Shown in pieces: positions 27,864 to 37,396 of a DNA stretch of 64,000 nt. The notes under the pieces were generated by a model that saw nothing but the letters and a program-made list of their open reading frames with translations, did no database searches and had not been told where the DNA came from. This stretch comes from Flavobacterium plurextorum (GTDB lineage: Bacteria > Bacteroidota > Bacteroidia > Flavobacteriales > Flavobacteriaceae). The stretch's first letter is position 1. Each line of letters opens with the position of its first letter. The stretch spans positions 62,001-126,000 of the forward strand of contig NZ_MUHD01000006.1 of assembly GCF_002217395.1 (NCBI RefSeq). The letters run 5' to 3'. Position numbers and translations under genes: made by a program.

Positions 27864-28459
27864 AAACAGTTAACAAACTAATTGGAGCTGGATTTTTCAC
27901 TGCAATTGCAGCATCCTTGTGTTGTATAACTCCTGTTTTGGTCCTGATTGCCGGAACAGGCGGACTAGCTTCAACTTTTTCCCGGCTTGAACCTGTCAGA
28001 CCTTATTTTATCATTTTTACCATTTTAATTATTGGCTTTGCATGGTATCAAAAGTTAAAACCTAAAACGCAAACTAATTGTGAATGCGATGCTAAGGAAA
28101 AACCAAAATTCACTCATTCCAAAATGTTTCTAGGTATAATTACTGTATTTGTAATTGTTATGTTGGCCTTTCCTTACTATTCATACATTTTCTATCCAAA
28201 AATAGAAAAGCAAATCATAGTAGCAAACAAAGCCAGAATCCAAAAAGTGGAATTTTCAATTAGTGGGATGACTTGTGCAAGCTGTGAGCAACACGTAAAT
28301 CACGAAGTGAATAAATTGATTGGAATAATAACTTCAAATACCGCTTATGTTACTGGAAAAGCGATTGTAGAATTTGATAACTCCAAAACCGATATTACTG
28401 AAATTGAAAAAGCAATTAATTCAACAGGATATTCTGTGACTAACAAAAAAATAAAATGA
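27860..28459 (+). CDS. merTP: Mercuric transport protein MerTP (MerT-MerP fusion)
   Basis: The 199-aa protein joins a MerT-type membrane part to a MerP-type domain. The first helix carries the Cys pair of MerT (AASLCCITP), and a third helix lies near 92-110. The C-terminal 65 residues are a heavy-metal-associated domain with GMTCASC. It would carry a thiophilic metal ion, classically Hg(II), across the inner membrane. No mercuric reductase gene is in the window, so detoxification would depend on other genes or the metal is a different one. Confidence 0.85.
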   Translation: MKTVNKLIGAGFFTAIAASLCCITPVLVLIAGTGGLASTFSRLEPVRPYFIIFTILIIGFAWYQKLKPKTQTNCECDAKEKPKFTHSKMFLGIITVFVIVMLAFPYYSYIFYPKIEKQIIVANKARIQKVEFSISGMTCASCEQHVNHEVNKLIGIITSNTAYVTGKAIVEFDNSKTDITEIEKAINSTGYSVTNKKIK

Positions 28460-28662
28460 AAATCATATTACAATCAATAATTACCTGCCCAAACTGTACA
28501 CACAAGAAAGAAGAAACAATGCCTATTGATGCCTGCCAGTTTTTTTATGAATGTGAAAATTGCAAACAGGTTCTTAAACCAAATCAAGGCGACTGCTGTG
28601 TATACTGTAGTTTTGGAAGTGTTGCTTGTCCGCCTATTCAGCAGGACAAAAAATGCTGCTAA
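28456..28662 (+). CDS. GDCCVYC-motif small Cys-rich protein
   Basis: The 68-aa protein has ten Cys: TCPNC near the start, ECENC in the middle, then the family signature GDCCVYCSFG with VACPPIQ, and a terminal CC. Members of this family are found next to merT genes in Bacteroidetes and other bacteria and may hold or hand over metal. It overlaps merTP by four bases and closes the operon. Confidence 0.8.
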   Translation: MKIILQSIITCPNCTHKKEETMPIDACQFFYECENCKQVLKPNQGDCCVYCSFGSVACPPIQQDKKCC

Positions 28663-28853
28663 CTGATAAAATAAACATACTCTTCTGCTGCTATAAAGCT
28701 GTTTTAAAATAAGACGAGCTTTTTTTAATCACAAAAGCTATAAAAAAATGAAGCATTGCTTTTTTATAATTCATAAAAGATAGTTGATAAAATCATTTAA
28801 AGAAACTTCTAATGAAATAAGTTTATCGTAAATATTATCTATAAATTCGCAAA

Positions 28854-29177
28854 GTGAAAATATTTGCAACAATATTATCGTTTATTGTACTGTTTCTTTC
28901 AACGGTACCGTGCTCTGCATATGCTAAACACTCAGAATGCAGTGTAGAGAAAAATTGTGAAAAGAATTCACATGATTGTGGCAATGATTGTAATGGAAAG
29001 TGCTCTCCGTTTTATTCCTGTGGAAGTTGTGCTGGCTTTACAATAAATTTTAATTACATAATCGTTAATGAAAAATTAGAATTTAGTTCTGATCAAATGG
29101 TGCAGGTATTGTCATATGATAAATTTGTTGACTCTTCTTTTACCTGTAAAATTTGGCAGCCTCCAAAAAACGCTTAA
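28854..29177 (+). CDS. DUF6660-like small secreted protein
   Basis: The 107-aa protein has a signal peptide (residues 1-24), a Cys/His-rich centre (ECSVEKNCEKNSHDCGNDC, CSPFYSCGSC) and a conserved C-terminal WQPP. It belongs with the two homologues at 34624 and 38661 in this window. It starts with GTG at 28854. The TonB-dependent receptor gene follows after 73 bp, and the Cys/His content suggests periplasmic metal binding. Confidence 0.7.
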   Translation: MKIFATILSFIVLFLSTVPCSAYAKHSECSVEKNCEKNSHDCGNDCNGKCSPFYSCGSCAGFTINFNYIIVNEKLEFSSDQMVQVLSYDKFVDSSFTCKIWQPPKNA

Positions 29178-29250
29178 TACAATACACTTTTGTCTTGTTT
29201 GATTTAGATCATTCAAGCATATTATGTTTATTAATTATTAAGAAAATTAA

Positions 29251-31422
29251 ATGTTTAAATATATTTTACTGATTGTGGCAATAGCAACTATTGGCACTGC
29301 ACAAGCACAGAATAAAATCAAATTCCATCTAAAAGATTATACCAGTAATGAACCAATAAAAGGTGCATTGGCAAAAATTGAAGAAACTAATTCAGTTTTT
29401 ACATCAGATAATGATGGAAATATCATTATTGAAAATCTTCAAAATGGAGATTACACATTATCTGTAGAAGGTTATGCTCCAAACAAAACGCTTTTTAAAG
29501 CACCTTCAGCTGTCAATTTTATAGAAATAACATTGCAGAGCAAGGACCAAGAAGCTGAAGAAATGAAAGAAATAATAGTTACTTCAACCAGAGGAACCAG
29601 AACAATCAGCAATATTCCGACAAGAGTTGAATTTATAGCAGGAGAAGAACTGGAAGAAAAAGCAAATATGAAGCCGGGGGATATCCGTATGATGCTTAAT
29701 GAAAGTACCGGAATCCAGACCCAGCAGACTTCAGCTACTTCAGGAAATTCTTCCATTAGGATTCAGGGATTGGACGGTAGATACACCCAGATTCTAAAAG
29801 ACGGCTTTCCAGTTTATTCAGGTGCTTCAAGCGGACTGGGATTGCTGCAGACTCCTCCATTAGATTTAAAACAGGTTGAAATAATTAAAGGTTCTGCCTC
29901 TACCCTTTATGGAGGCGGAGCAATTGCAGGTTTGGTTAATCTTGTATCTAAAACCCCAACTGAAGAAAGAGAATTGCGGTTTCTAATTAATGGGACTTCT
30001 GCCCTTGGTTTGAATATTAATGGTTTTTATTCACAGCAGTTTGATAAAATTGGATTGACTGTTTTTGCATCTCATGATCGAAACGCTCCTTATGACCCTG
30101 CTGACATACAGCTTACCGCTATTCCGAAATTCGAACGTTTTAATTTTAATCCAAAGCTTTTTGTCAATTTTAATGAAAATACTAAACTAAATTTTGGTAT
30201 CAATACCGTTTTTGAAAATCGTATCGGCGGGAATATTGACTATATCAAAGACGAAAGTAAGTATCCTGACAGTTATTTCGAAAAAAATAAAACGCAGAGA
30301 ATAAGCACTCAGTTTACCCTTACTCATAAATTTAATGAACAGGAATCTATCACGATTAAAAACAGTTTTAATAATTTCAGCCGTATTATAACTATTCCTG
30401 ATTATATTTTTGACGGTCTGCAGAACAGTACCTTTTCTGAAATCAGCTATTCTAAAAATGGAGAAATTGCAGAATGGGTCGCCGGTGGAAATTTATATAC
30501 TGACAAGTTTACTGAAAACAGTCAGACAGCTTTTCCATTAAGAAACTATAATCAGATAACTTATGGCGCTTTTGTTCAGAATACCATCAAAGCTAAAGAA
30601 TGGCTGGATATCGAGACTGGTCTTCGAGGTGATTATGTTGTTGATTATGGATTCTCATTTTTACCTAGAATCTCAGCCTTATTTAAAATAAATCCTAAAC
30701 TTACTTCTCGGCTTGGCGGGGGTTTAGGCTACAAAACACCGACTATTTTTACCGAAGAAAGCGAGCGTATTCAATATCAAAATGTACTTCCTATCAGTAG
30801 TGATTTCAATAAACTTGAAAAAAGTTACGGTGTTAACTTTGATGTAAACTATAAAACTAAAATTACCGAAGATATTTCATTATCATTGAATCAATTATTC
30901 TTTTATACCAATGTCGATAATCCGCTGATATTAACTTCGCTTCCTAATGACATTTATCAGTTTGTAAATGTTGATGGATATTTAGATACCAAAGGAACCG
31001 AAACAAATGTTAAATTAGGATATAAAGATTTCAAACTATTTGTAGGTTATACCTACACTGATGCGTCTATAGTTAGTAACGGAACAAAATCTGAAAATCC
31101 TCTAACTGCTAAACACAGACTCAATAATGTTTTAATGTATGAAGTGGAAGATAAGTGGAAAGCCGGATTAGAGGCCTATTATTACAGTGCTCAAAAATTA
31201 AATGACGGCACAACAGGCAAAGAATACTGGATTTTTGGTTTTATGGTCGAAAAACTTTGGGAGAATTTTTCAGTGTTCGCTAATTTCGAAAATTTTACTG
31301 ATACCAGACAAACCAAATTTGGAACTATTTATACCGGAACTATTTCAAACCCTGTCTTTAAAGACATTTATGCTCCTCTTGATGGATTTGTAGTAAATGC
31401 CGGCATTAAAATTAAAATATAA
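29251..31422 (+). CDS. TonB-dependent outer-membrane receptor
   Basis: The 723-aa protein has a signal peptide (cleavage after AQA, about residue 19), a carboxypeptidase-regulatory-like domain (about 22-95), a plug domain (IIVTSTRGTRTISNIPTRVEFI, then SSIRIQGLDGRYTQILKDGFPVYSG, VEIIKGSASTLYGGGAIAGLVNL) and a beta-barrel ending in an aromatic-poor strand. It imports a substrate across the outer membrane using TonB energy. The preceding DUF6660 peptide and the nearby metal genes point to a metal chelate, but the substrate cannot be read off. Confidence 0.88.
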   Translation: MFKYILLIVAIATIGTAQAQNKIKFHLKDYTSNEPIKGALAKIEETNSVFTSDNDGNIIIENLQNGDYTLSVEGYAPNKTLFKAPSAVNFIEITLQSKDQEAEEMKEIIVTSTRGTRTISNIPTRVEFIAGEELEEKANMKPGDIRMMLNESTGIQTQQTSATSGNSSIRIQGLDGRYTQILKDGFPVYSGASSGLGLLQTPPLDLKQVEIIKGSASTLYGGGAIAGLVNLVSKTPTEERELRFLINGTSALGLNINGFYSQQFDKIGLTVFASHDRNAPYDPADIQLTAIPKFERFNFNPKLFVNFNENTKLNFGINTVFENRIGGNIDYIKDESKYPDSYFEKNKTQRISTQFTLTHKFNEQESITIKNSFNNFSRIITIPDYIFDGLQNSTFSEISYSKNGEIAEWVAGGNLYTDKFTENSQTAFPLRNYNQITYGAFVQNTIKAKEWLDIETGLRGDYVVDYGFSFLPRISALFKINPKLTSRLGGGLGYKTPTIFTEESERIQYQNVLPISSDFNKLEKSYGVNFDVNYKTKITEDISLSLNQLFFYTNVDNPLILTSLPNDIYQFVNVDGYLDTKGTETNVKLGYKDFKLFVGYTYTDASIVSNGTKSENPLTAKHRLNNVLMYEVEDKWKAGLEAYYYSAQKLNDGTTGKEYWIFGFMVEKLWENFSVFANFENFTDTRQTKFGTIYTGTISNPVFKDIYAPLDGFVVNAGIKIKI

Positions 31423-31442
31423 TTCCAGCAAATAAAAACAAG

Positions 31443-31468
31443 AGCCTGCCGGATAATTTCTGCAGGCT
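31443..31468. terminator. Terminator between convergent receptor and porin genes
   Basis: Arms AGCCTGC/GCAGGCT around a 12-nt loop are followed by TTTATTGTTT. It lies between the receptor stop and the convergent porin stop. Confidence 0.65.
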
Positions 31469-31475
31469 TTATTGT

Positions 31476-32708
31476 TTAAAAATAAGTAGAAATTCCCAAG
31501 TTAAATCCATCGGTGACAGCGGGTGGATTAGAAAAAATATCTCTTTGTTTTAGATAACGGTAATTAAGGCGGATCACCGTTTGAGAGGTTGGTCTAAAAC
31601 TAACAGCCGGCATTATACTCCATAAATCTTCTCCAATATTGCCACCTGTTTCTTCAAATTTTCCCACATTCCAGTCTACATATTCTAATCTGCAGGCAAT
31701 ATTTACAGTTGCTTTTTCCCAGCCCAGAATTGTTTTTGTCAAGATGGGCTGTACAATATCTATAAAGCCTCCCTTTTGTTTATTTCCGAATTGTTGAGAA
31801 TAAGTTTCGGGAACATCAACATAAATCCAGGCAAATTCTGTTGTGATAAAGGTTTTGACTTTTGGCAGTGTAGTGTTAAAATCCAGGGCGAAAACAGCTA
31901 CACGTCTTTTTTTGTCAATAACAATTCCATCATCCTTAAATTTGTTATAAATCCCACCCATATATGAAATTCCAAGTTCACCTATTTTATTATTTCTAAG
32001 GGCTATTTTTCCGGTAAATAAAGGTTCGCCGCTATTTATTTCTTCAAATCTTTCAGGGTTATTTTTTGCTGCTGGCAAGAAAGTTTTATTTTCAGTATTT
32101 TCAATTATAGAATTATCAAAACTTCCTGATAAATAAGCTTCATATCCAAACATCCAATTTTTTGTATATTTTTTCCCAAAAAGTCCCACTCCGGCATTAC
32201 TAAATGTAGCGGGTAACATTTGAGTTGATGAAATTGGCCGATCGGTAAATTCCCATTTAGGACCGTCATGGTTTTGATTAAAAGAACCAATAGGATTCAA
32301 TATTATTCCCGCCCTTAGATTTACCAAAGGATCAAATTCAATGTCTACAGATGCAAATTCAATTGCAATTTCTTGTCCTCCTTCTTCAAATTCAATTTCA
32401 CTTAAAAATTTCACTCTTTTACTAATGGCTGATGACATGAAAATAGATAATCTTCTGGCTTGAAATTGATGACCTTCTGATACTCCATCTGTGGTTAGTT
32501 TTTGCCAGTTCATTTCAACATACCCTCCAATAGAAATTGGTGTTTTGTTTATATTCAATGTTGGTCTATTGTAAAGAGCATCCATGTTTAAGATGCTTTT
32601 TACTGTATCTTTTGGTATTCTTTTTAATAAACCAGGATCGATCTGTGCAGAACAATTTATATAAGATAAAAAAGTGAGCGTTAGCAATAATGTTAGTTTC
32701 GATCTCAT
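31476..32708 (-). CDS. Outer-membrane porin (phosphate-selective-porin type)
   Basis: The 410-aa protein has a signal peptide (cleavage near residue 21) and a 16-strand-like porin pattern of the OprO/OprP group: SIGGYVEMNWQKL, HQFQARRLSIFMSS, FLSEIEFEEGG, NLRAGIILNPIGSFN, ending in FNLGISTYF with the terminal Phe of outer-membrane proteins. It is the last gene of a three-gene unit and overlaps the Rieske gene by four bases (ATGA). The substrate is unknown. Confidence 0.75.
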   Translation of the reverse strand: MRSKLTLLLTLTFLSYINCSAQIDPGLLKRIPKDTVKSILNMDALYNRPTLNINKTPISIGGYVEMNWQKLTTDGVSEGHQFQARRLSIFMSSAISKRVKFLSEIEFEEGGQEIAIEFASVDIEFDPLVNLRAGIILNPIGSFNQNHDGPKWEFTDRPISSTQMLPATFSNAGVGLFGKKYTKNWMFGYEAYLSGSFDNSIIENTENKTFLPAAKNNPERFEEINSGEPLFTGKIALRNNKIGELGISYMGGIYNKFKDDGIVIDKKRRVAVFALDFNTTLPKVKTFITTEFAWIYVDVPETYSQQFGNKQKGGFIDIVQPILTKTILGWEKATVNIACRLEYVDWNVGKFEETGGNIGEDLWSIMPAVSFRPTSQTVIRLNYRYLKQRDIFSNPPAVTDGFNLGISTYF

Positions 32709-33145
32709 TTTAAAGATATTATTAAAATATTATTATCTATCGTTACAGGAAATCTTCTCAGGTCAGTATTTGCAGGGCCACTCTCCAGATTTCCACGGTT
32801 ACTGAATTCACTTCCGTGCGCAGGGCATTGCAGTTTATCTCCAAACACCTGCAATTCGGCGCCCTGATGCGTACATAACATAAACATGGCGCAATAATCC
32901 TCTGCATTAAATCTATATACACAAATAGGAGCTTTTAATATTTCATTTTGAATGATAATATACTTTTTGAATTCTGTTTTTGTTCCAGTTTGAATTATGA
33001 AATCAGAAACAGGAACTAAAAGATCGGACTCTTTTATCTCTCGTGAAATAATCTGTGAAGAAGAACAGCTTTGCAATAAAGTTGCTCCGGTAATTGTTGC
33101 CAAACAGCCGAAACCGCATGTTTTTAAAAATTGTTTTCTATCCAT
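32705..33145 (-). CDS. Rieske [2Fe-2S] lipoprotein
   Basis: The 146-aa protein carries the two Rieske cluster motifs CTHQGAEL and CPAHGSEF, which bind the Fe-S centre with two Cys and two His. The N-terminus has a signal with a lipobox (LLQSC), so it is probably a membrane-anchored periplasmic electron carrier. It follows the di-haem gene by 2 bp and overlaps the porin gene. A link in an electron chain with the di-haem protein is likely. Confidence 0.88.
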   Translation of the reverse strand: MDRKQFLKTCGFGCLATITGATLLQSCSSSQIISREIKESDLLVPVSDFIIQTGTKTEFKKYIIIQNEILKAPICVYRFNAEDYCAMFMLCTHQGAELQVFGDKLQCPAHGSEFSNRGNLESGPANTDLRRFPVTIDNNILIISLK

Positions 33146-33147
33146 TA

Positions 33148-34353
33148 TTATAATGATTTTATAAATTTCAGTAAAGCCTCTTTATCGTCTTTAGAAAGTT
33201 TCTCAAATGAATTTCTGCTTTGTTCCCCCTCACCGCCATGTAATAGTATGGCTTGTTCAATAGTTTTTGCACGGCCATCATGCATCAGGAATAAGTTTCC
33301 GCCTTGAGAATTTTCCGAAAGGCCAATACCCCAAAGCGGCGGGGTTCTCCATTCGAATGTTTTGGCACTTCCCTCTGTGTAACCATCATCTAATGCGCTT
33401 CCCATATCATGCAAAAGCAAATCAGTATATGGAGCAAAGGTTTTATAGGAGAGTGGTCCTATACGGGAATAACCTGTTTTCAGTTCTGATTTATGGCAGC
33501 CTGTACAGTTTATTTGGTTAAAAATATTTTTACCGCGAATAACAGCAGCATCATTTTGATTCCGCTGGATAGGAGCTTTTAAGGTATTCAAGTAAAAAAC
33601 AACATCATTGACTTTTGCAGTTGAAATCTCTGGGTCAATTTCTACATTAGAATAATGATCAATGGGGTTAAACAAAGAGGTAATTCCCATATCCTGGCTA
33701 TAGGCATTAACAGTTTGGTGTAATAAATCAAATGCAGACGCTTTTTTGCCATACCGGCCAATATATTTACCATTTTGGGTTATTGCATTGGAAGTTGGAA
33801 TTGAATAATCAGGAATAGTAATCCAGTTTACAGTACCTGAAATACCATCACCATTACTATCGTCCGGATCTGTCATCTGAATCAGATCAGTATCAGAAAC
33901 ATATTGTAAAAAACCCAAGCCTGTAAATGCAGGGGGGGTAAATTTAGAGAATGTTGCCCCAGCTGGGATTTGTTCCGGTAAGTAACCTGGTAAAGCTCTG
34001 TTTTGAAGTTGTGGACCTCCTTGATTTAAAAATTGATTTCCTGTCTCATCAATTTGTCCAAAACGGGTAAGTGTTGTAAATAAATGCCCTTTTCCGTCTC
34101 CCGCATGGCAATTGATACAGCTCGTCCCAACAAATGTTGGTCCCAGACCTGTTTCCCGGGTAAAAACTTCGTTTACTGCTACATCACCTCTTAAGAATTG
34201 TGCAGATTCAGAATTAGACAAACCATCAATCGGTCCATCTAATAATTCATCATCAGAGGGTATTTCAACATAGCTTGCATCGCAAGAAAATAGGAAAAAA
34301 CAAATGATTATCAACAAAAAAGATTTGTTTAAAAAAACATTTAAATAATTCAT
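33148..34353 (-). CDS. Di-haem c-type cytochrome lipoprotein (DUF1111/thiol oxidoreductase-like)
   Basis: The protein (401 aa from 34353) has a lipoprotein signal (FFLFSC) and two haem-binding motifs, CINCH near the N-terminus and CTGCH near residue 288. Segments such as LWGIGLSENSQGGNLFLMHDGRAKTIEQAILLHGGE fit the di-haem oxidoreductase (DUF1111) family. The ATG at 34353 is preferred because the longer TTG start at 34371 lies within the -7 box. It leads the di-haem/Rieske/porin operon. Confidence 0.82.
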   Translation of the reverse strand: MNYLNVFLNKSFLLIIICFFLFSCDASYVEIPSDDELLDGPIDGLSNSESAQFLRGDVAVNEVFTRETGLGPTFVGTSCINCHAGDGKGHLFTTLTRFGQIDETGNQFLNQGGPQLQNRALPGYLPEQIPAGATFSKFTPPAFTGLGFLQYVSDTDLIQMTDPDDSNGDGISGTVNWITIPDYSIPTSNAITQNGKYIGRYGKKASAFDLLHQTVNAYSQDMGITSLFNPIDHYSNVEIDPEISTAKVNDVVFYLNTLKAPIQRNQNDAAVIRGKNIFNQINCTGCHKSELKTGYSRIGPLSYKTFAPYTDLLLHDMGSALDDGYTEGSAKTFEWRTPPLWGIGLSENSQGGNLFLMHDGRAKTIEQAILLHGGEGEQSRNSFEKLSKDDKEALLKFIKSL

Positions 34354-34368
34354 GATTTTATTTTTAGG

Positions 34369-34376
34369 CAAAGCTA
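34369..34376 (-). promoter_or_regulatory. -7 box (TAGCTTTG) of the di-haem operon
   Basis: On the minus strand the octamer fits TAnnTTTG and ends 15 bp before the ATG at 34353. It decides against the upstream TTG start. Confidence 0.55.
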
Positions 34377-34623
34377 AAAAAATATTTAGAAATACAAATT
34401 TTTATCCCTAAAATATTTTAAGACACAATATTTTTTACATTTTATAAATAATAAAAGTTAATGATAAACACACAATGAATAAGATAAAAACAAAAAACAA
34501 TTACTGCATAAAACTCTATTTGCTAATCTTATTTACCTGCTATAATAAAAAGGATTATGTACTGTTTTAATATTCATCTCAAATAATAACTATGGATTAA
34601 AAAAAAAACTTATTTTTACAGCC

Positions 34624-34947
34624 TTGAAACTTACAAATACCATATTATCAATTATCTTGCTAATACTTTCGTGTATGCCCTGTGCAGATATGAAAGTAGC
34701 TTCATCGCATACTAGAACGGAATTCGGTTCTAACCATGATGATGATCATTCTCATAACAACAAGCGCGATTTATGTTCACCATTTTGTATTTGCAGCTGT
34801 TGCGGCTTGCAAATGGTAAGTTTGTCACAAACCTTTATTGACTTTCCAATACCTTTTAAAGGAATTAAAATACAATTACCTACCTATAAATCGATTTTTG
34901 CTTCCAATTTCTTCGGAAGTATTTGGCAGCCTCCTCAATTAGTGTAA
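34624..34947 (+). CDS. DUF6660-like small secreted protein, paralogue A
   Basis: The 107-aa protein starts with TTG and has a signal peptide (LSIILLILSCMPCADMKV), a His-rich segment (HDDDHSHNNKR), CSPFCICSCC and a C-terminal IWQPP. It is nearly the same as paralogue B at 38661, including DNA around it. In this copy the next gene is only a decayed pump start (35054-35195), so it is an orphan. Periplasmic metal binding is likely from the Cys/His content. Confidence 0.72.
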   Translation: MKLTNTILSIILLILSCMPCADMKVASSHTRTEFGSNHDDDHSHNNKRDLCSPFCICSCCGLQMVSLSQTFIDFPIPFKGIKIQLPTYKSIFASNFFGSIWQPPQLV

Positions 34948-35053
34948 TAAAGTCCGTCCTGACACTTCGGGATTCGGGTTAGATTGTGACTGCTCACAAA
35001 TAAAAGCAAAACTACTTTTGCTGATTTTTAATTCATTATAATATTTTCAACCT

Positions 35054-35195
35054 TTAGCAAAATGTAATCTTCAGCTTTAGGAACAAGCTTATATGTTTAT
35101 TTGCTTTAATTCTATTAGCTTTTGGCGGCTATTGCATAAACAATTCTCACTTTATTTATTGCCTTTTACCATATGGAGGCAAAATCATTGTGTGA
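35054..35195 (+). pseudogene. Decayed start of a CzcA-type pump gene
   Basis: The DNA after paralogue A follows that after paralogue B: both contain TTCATTATAATATTTTCAA, and the next bases align with the first 25-30 codons of the intact pump gene at 39089. One frame still reads RNKLICLFALILLAFGGY, close to the intact KNKFIILLFTLVLIAWGSY, and then runs into a stop. The rest of 34948-35434 shows no gene. This is a pump gene truncated by duplication, deletion or insertion. Confidence 0.55.
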
Positions 35196-35434
35196 GTACT
35201 TACAATTTCTTTTAAGCTATTGAATAGCAGTTTGGTTATTATTAATTTTTAAATAATTGTAAAATCATAAATCTTGAAAATTTTAATGATAATATCCTTT
35301 GTTTCTGTGACTTCAAATAAAATGTATTTCAAATAATCAAAAATATACTTTTCAAAACTTCCCTACACTAAGAGATAAAATAGTAAAAGAAGGAAACTTT
35401 GAAAGGTTTAATTTAAATAATTCTATTGTAAATT

Positions 35435-37396
35435 ATGTTCTATAAAATTAATATATCACCGCGTTACAATTTACTTTTTGCATTTTTGTACTGGTTTCTT
35501 ACATTCTCGTTCATTTTGCGTCTAGTACTCATTATTTGGCAGTACGACGAAGTTTCTTTTAATTTGTTTGTAATTATTCGAACACTGTTAACTGGATTGT
35601 TTTTTGACATAGGTACTATAAGCTATGTCTTAATTCCTTCACTACTCTATTACTTTATCTTTCCTAATAAATGGATTGGATCATGGCTTGATAAAACCTT
35701 AGTTTGGTTTTTCACTTCTCTAATAATTTTTATATTAGTTTTTACTTTTTTTGCTGAAATTACCTTTTGGGACGAATTCAAAACAAGGTTTAACTTTATC
35801 GCTGTAGATTATTTAATTTACACTCACGAAGTAGTTGCTAACATACAAGAATCATATCCGTTACCAATGCTTGTTTCTGGCGTTTTAATGATCACTTCAA
35901 TCATACTTTTTGTTTTTTATAAAAAAAATATTATCAAAAACACATTTCATTCCAAAGTAAGTATTAAAGACAGAATCATTACGTTATCGACTGGAACTGC
36001 AATAACATTATTTTTTACATTTTTCATCACAAACGAACAAGCAGAATGGTCTAAAAACCGATATAATTCTGAAATTTCAAAATCAGGAATTTATTCATTT
36101 TTCGCAGCTTTCAGAAACAATCAAATGGTGTACAATGAATTCTATACTGCTATAAATGACAAAATAATTTTTGATGTTATTAGAGGTAAACTAGGCGATA
36201 AAAGCAGCAAATTCCAATCGGAAGGATTATCTATTTATAGAACAATAACAGATACAACCAACAAAGAGCCAAGTAAGAAGAATGTAGTTTTTATTCTGGC
36301 AGAAAGTTTCAGTGGAAGTTTTATGAAAGAGTTTGGTAATACACAAAATATAACACCATTTTTAGACAGTTTAGCGCAAAAAAGTATCTTCTTCGAAAAT
36401 TTATACGCTACAGGAACAAGAACAGTTCGTGGTATGGAAGCGGTGACGCTTTGTATTCCGCCAACCCCGGGGCAAAGTATTGTCAAACGTCCAGAAAATC
36501 AAAACTTATATACCATTTCAAATGTCTTTAAAAGAAAAGGATATAACGCTAATTTCTTTTATGGAGGCGACGGATATTTTGATAATATGAACGCCTATTT
36601 TGGCGGAAATGGTTTTACCATCTACGATCGCGGACGTGGTAGTATATTGAGCGACAAAATTAAGACAATCCGAAATAACATCAATGATGATGAAGTAACT
36701 TTTGAAAATGCTTGGGGAATTTGTGATCAGGACATCTATTCTAAAATGATTAGAGTGGCTGATGAACATCACAAGAACGATAAACCATTTTTCAATTTTG
36801 TAATGACAACTTCTAACCACAGACCATTTACCTATCCGAACAATACTATAGATATTCCATCGGGAACTGGTCGTGAAGGTGCTGTGAAATATACTGATTA
36901 TGCGATAAAAAAAATGTTTGAGAAGGCTAAAAAGAAACCTTGGTTCAAAAATACTGTTTTTATAATCATTGCCGATCATTGTGCCAGCAGTGCTGGTAAA
37001 GACGAAATAGATGTTGCCAATTATCACATTCCGGCATTTATAGTAAATTTTCCAGAAGAACTAAATCAAAAAGTGAATAAACAATGTTCTCAAATAGACT
37101 TTTTTCCAACTTTTTTTGCAATGATGAATTGGAGCTATGAAAGCAACTTCTTCGGTAAAAACGTATTGGAATCAAATTTTGAAGAGCGAGCCTTGGTAGG
37201 AACATATAGAAAATTAGCCTTAATGAAAAAAGATAAAGTAATGATTTTATCCGATCAAAAAAAGCAGACTTTTTATACATGGAATAAAACTGATAATAGT
37301 TTAAAGCCATTACCAATGAATAAATCTTTTCTTAATGAAACAATTTCATGGTATCAAACTGCCGATTATTTATTCACCAATAAACTCTTAAAGTAA
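35435..37396 (+). CDS. LTA synthase family membrane sulfatase/phosphoglycerol transferase
   Basis: The 653-aa protein has about five membrane helices in the first 230 residues, then an extracytoplasmic alkaline-phosphatase-like domain. That domain includes VFILAESFSGSFMKEFG, YATGTRTVRGMEA with the likely nucleophile Thr, FFYGGDGYFDNMNAYFGG, and IIADHCASSAG for metal binding. Enzymes of this family move phospho-headgroups between lipids, glycans or polymers on the outer face of the inner membrane. It overlaps the lipid-kinase gene by one base. Confidence 0.86.
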   Translation: MFYKINISPRYNLLFAFLYWFLTFSFILRLVLIIWQYDEVSFNLFVIIRTLLTGLFFDIGTISYVLIPSLLYYFIFPNKWIGSWLDKTLVWFFTSLIIFILVFTFFAEITFWDEFKTRFNFIAVDYLIYTHEVVANIQESYPLPMLVSGVLMITSIILFVFYKKNIIKNTFHSKVSIKDRIITLSTGTAITLFFTFFITNEQAEWSKNRYNSEISKSGIYSFFAAFRNNQMVYNEFYTAINDKIIFDVIRGKLGDKSSKFQSEGLSIYRTITDTTNKEPSKKNVVFILAESFSGSFMKEFGNTQNITPFLDSLAQKSIFFENLYATGTRTVRGMEAVTLCIPPTPGQSIVKRPENQNLYTISNVFKRKGYNANFFYGGDGYFDNMNAYFGGNGFTIYDRGRGSILSDKIKTIRNNINDDEVTFENAWGICDQDIYSKMIRVADEHHKNDKPFFNFVMTTSNHRPFTYPNNTIDIPSGTGREGAVKYTDYAIKKMFEKAKKKPWFKNTVFIIIADHCASSAGKDEIDVANYHIPAFIVNFPEELNQKVNKQCSQIDFFPTFFAMMNWSYESNFFGKNVLESNFEERALVGTYRKLALMKKDKVMILSDQKKQTFYTWNKTDNSLKPLPMNKSFLNETISWYQTADYLFTNKLLK

